7,483 nt of DNA from Acidimicrobiaceae bacterium (GTDB taxonomy: Bacteria > Actinomycetota > Acidimicrobiia > Acidimicrobiales > RAAP-2), in assembly GCA_003164275.1 (NCBI GenBank), contig PLSY01000092.1:479-7961 (forward strand), written 5' to 3'. Every line of letters starts with the position of its first letter. Positions within the stretch are counted from its first letter, which is position 1. A model generated the notes under the pieces. That model saw nothing but the letters and a program-made list of their open reading frames with translations, was not told where the DNA came from and ran no database searches. The translations under genes were made by a program, and so were the position numbers. This document shows, in pieces, positions 6,061-7,483 of this stretch.

Positions 6061-7164
6061 TCAGATCTGGCCGCTTGGCCCGGGTGCCCGAAACGCCGGC
6101 TCGACGGGTGCCTCGGGCGCCGGCTCTGTCAGGTCGAGGTGACTCGGCAGGCCTTCGCCCCGAAAGATCCCCGATGCGGCCGTCGTCCTGCTCAAGGCGT
6201 CGGCGGCGAGGATGATGGCCCCAGCGGTGTACGACGAACGCTCCAAGGGCGGATAGGTGGCCTCTTGGGGGAAGACGATCCCCGTCCAGTAGGAGCCATC
6301 TTCGTTGCGGAATTTCTGGATCCAGGTGAACAGGCGCATGGCCAACTGGTCCATGCCGAGGGCGTCGAGGGCCAGCACGCACTCAGCCGTCTCCGCGGCT
6401 GTCACCCACTCCCCTGTCGACACGCAGCGGACGCCGATGCCCTCCATGACGAACACGTCCCACGACCCATCGATGCGCCGACGGGCCGCCTCTCCGGCCA
6501 GGGCGCCCGAGAGGATCGGGTAGTACCAGTCCATGGCGAACTCGACCTTGGGGGCGAAGGAGTCAGGCGTGTAGGCCAGAGCGTGGGCCAGGCGACCTGC
6601 GGCCAGCTCCCAGTCCGGGCGCTCGTGTCCCAGGCGTTCGGCGCAGGCGATGGCACAGCGGAGGCTGTGGTAGATCGACGAGGAGCCGGTGAGGAGGGCA
6701 TACTCCTCGACGAACCCCGAGGGGTCGACGGACCAGTGGATGGCGCCGTCCGGTCTCTGCCAGCGGAGCACGAAGTCGATGCCGGCCGAGAGGGCCGGCC
6801 ACAGGTGCTCGAGGCCGGCCACGTCGTCGGTCGAGACGAAACGATGCCATGCCCCGGTGGCCAGGTATGCGCAGACATTGGTGTCGAGTCGAGGGTCCTC
6901 GATGCCTGTGGCCAGGTAGTAGTTGAACCAGCTGCCATCGGGCAGCTGGGTGTCGACCAGCCATTGGTAGGCGAGATCCGCCTCGGCGTCGAGACCGACG
7001 GCCGTCAAGGCCATGGCCGCTTCCACGTGGTTCCACGGATCGCAGTGGCCGCCGGGGAACCACTCGATCATCCCGTCGGGCCGCTGGAGACTCACGATGG
7101 ATCGGGCCGTAGCCACGATGTCGGAAGCCGACAGGACTCCTGGCACCTCTGGGATGGATCTCAT
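6061..7164 (-). CDS. QW/PFTB-repeat alpha-toroid protein ('prenyltransferase/squalene oxidase repeat' type)
   Basis: The 367-residue soluble protein has repeated helix pairs closed by Gln..DG..W turns: QRPDGMIEW (27-35), QLPDGSW (73-79), QRPDGAIHW (136-144), RRIDGSW (229-235) and NEDGSYW (287-293). This is the pattern of alpha/alpha-toroid enzymes such as protein prenyltransferase beta subunits and terpene cyclases; databases usually call such proteins 'prenyltransferase'. I find no DxDD cyclase motif. A conspicuous cluster, GGHCDPWNHVEAAM (38-51), puts His40, Cys41, Asp42, His46 and Glu48 close together and may form the active site. A Pro/Ala-rich tail follows residue 346. The ATG at 7164 overlaps the upstream stop (ATGA) and has AGGAGG seven bases before it, so translation is coupled to the upstream gene. 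It converges with the GT-C gene. I infer a role in the same lipid or glycan pathway, but the reaction is unknown. Confidence 0.8.
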   Translation of the reverse strand: MRSIPEVPGVLSASDIVATARSIVSLQRPDGMIEWFPGGHCDPWNHVEAAMALTAVGLDAEADLAYQWLVDTQLPDGSWFNYYLATGIEDPRLDTNVCAYLATGAWHRFVSTDDVAGLEHLWPALSAGIDFVLRWQRPDGAIHWSVDPSGFVEEYALLTGSSSIYHSLRCAIACAERLGHERPDWELAAGRLAHALAYTPDSFAPKVEFAMDWYYPILSGALAGEAARRRIDGSWDVFVMEGIGVRCVSTGEWVTAAETAECVLALDALGMDQLAMRLFTWIQKFRNEDGSYWTGIVFPQEATYPPLERSSYTAGAIILAADALSRTTAASGIFRGEGLPSHLDLTEPAPEAPVEPAFRAPGPSGQI

Positions 7165-7483
7165 GCCACAGCCTCCTCGTCCTCGGACGTCTCCGCCGAT
7201 TCGAGTGGCACTGCCGTCTCCGCCCCGTCCGTTTCGGCCCTCGCCGCCTCGATCACCTCTACCTCGACCTCTTCGATGTCGACCTCGTCGAGTTCCAGGG
7301 CCGCCGAGCCACGGGGTTTCTCCAGATAGACGACCAGTGACTTGCCCACCAGCGGATTGAGCACCCGGTCGGCGTAGCGGGTCAGCTTGGGGGCCTTTTC
7401 GATGTCCCAGACCAACAGCTTGTGATACTGCACGACGGCGGGATGGGTGTCATTGGTAGTCCCGACCAGGCACTTGAGCCACC
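7161..7483 (-). CDS. C-terminal part of a probable class I methyltransferase with a long acidic tail (5' end outside window)
   Basis: The frame is open to the window edge; a GTG at 7433 is internal, since coding continues upstream as WLKCLVGTTNDTHPAVV. About 106 residues are visible. The globular end, from WLKCLVG through the YHKLLVWDIEKAPKLTR region to LNPLVGKSLVVYLEKP, resembles the last strands of SAM-dependent methyltransferases, which often end in a GKSxVxY-like hairpin. The SAM-binding motifs would lie outside the window, so this is a tentative family call. After it comes a tail of about 45 residues dominated by Glu, Asp, Val and Ala, probably disordered. The stop overlaps the next gene's start by four bases (ATGA), placing both in one operon. 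It could instead belong to an actinobacterial family I do not recognise; the operon position next to the toroid protein fits a methyltransferase I recall in such clusters. Confidence 0.5.
   Translation of the reverse strand, partial: WLKCLVGTTNDTHPAVVQYHKLLVWDIEKAPKLTRYADRVLNPLVGKSLVVYLEKPRGSAALELDEVDIEEVEVEVIEAARAETDGAETAVPLESAETSEDEEAVA
7172..7177 (-). promoter_or_regulatory. Strong ribosome binding site for the toroid-protein gene
   Basis: On the minus strand AGGAGG lies seven bases before the ATG at 7164, inside the last codons (Glu-Glu-Ala) of the upstream gene. It confirms the chosen start and, with the ATGA stop/start overlap, indicates translational coupling. Confidence 0.8.

Noticed and set aside
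6781..6820. Repeated GGCCGGCC sequences and a 7-bp inverted repeat
   Set aside because: These encode ordinary Ala/Gly/Leu residues of the toroid protein and are short GC-only words expected at this base composition.
5989..7329. 446-codon plus-strand ORF across the toroid-protein gene
   Set aside because: It spans two coupled minus-strand genes with good starts and ribosome site, and its own translation lacks any motif.

Overview
This is a GC-rich window (roughly two thirds G+C by eye) with strong G/C preference at third codon positions, GTG starts, one likely leaderless start and short intergenic gaps. Together with the protein families this points to an actinobacterium. The set resembles Acidimicrobiia or related uncultured lineages, but that finer placement is inference from remembered protein similarity only.

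Left part, plus strand. Positions 1-1602 hold the C-terminal part of an M1-family zinc aminopeptidase whose start and HExxH motif lie upstream. A strong hairpin terminator follows (1607-1650). Immediately after it, a -10-like TAACCT sits at the right distance for a leaderless GTG start of a GDT1/TMEM165 (UPF0016) cation transporter (1665-2249). After a 144-bp gap comes a class I SAM-dependent methyltransferase (2394-3065).

Middle part. A PAP2/Aur1-like integral membrane phosphatase or phosphotransferase (3144-4250, minus) converges on the methyltransferase. It is transcribed divergently from a GT-C polyprenyl-phosphate-sugar-dependent glycosyltransferase of the PMT/GT39 type (4329-5957, plus). 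The two share a short bidirectional promoter region. Near the 3' end of the PAP2 gene lies a perfect 15-bp inverted repeat (3221-3235 / 3245-3259) that protein coding alone does not readily explain.

Right part, minus strand. A QW/PFTB-repeat alpha-toroid protein of the type usually named 'prenyltransferase' (6061-7164) is translationally coupled through an ATGA overlap to an upstream gene that runs off the window edge (7161-7483). That gene is probably another class I methyltransferase, with a long acidic tail.

Taken together, the genes from about 2394 to the right end (two putative methyltransferases, a toroid protein, a GT-C glycosyltransferase and a PAP2 phosphotransferase) look like a locus for making or modifying a lipid-linked glycan or glycolipid of the envelope. 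The pathway product cannot be read from the sequence. No RNA genes, insertion sequences, CRISPR arrays or phage genes are visible.
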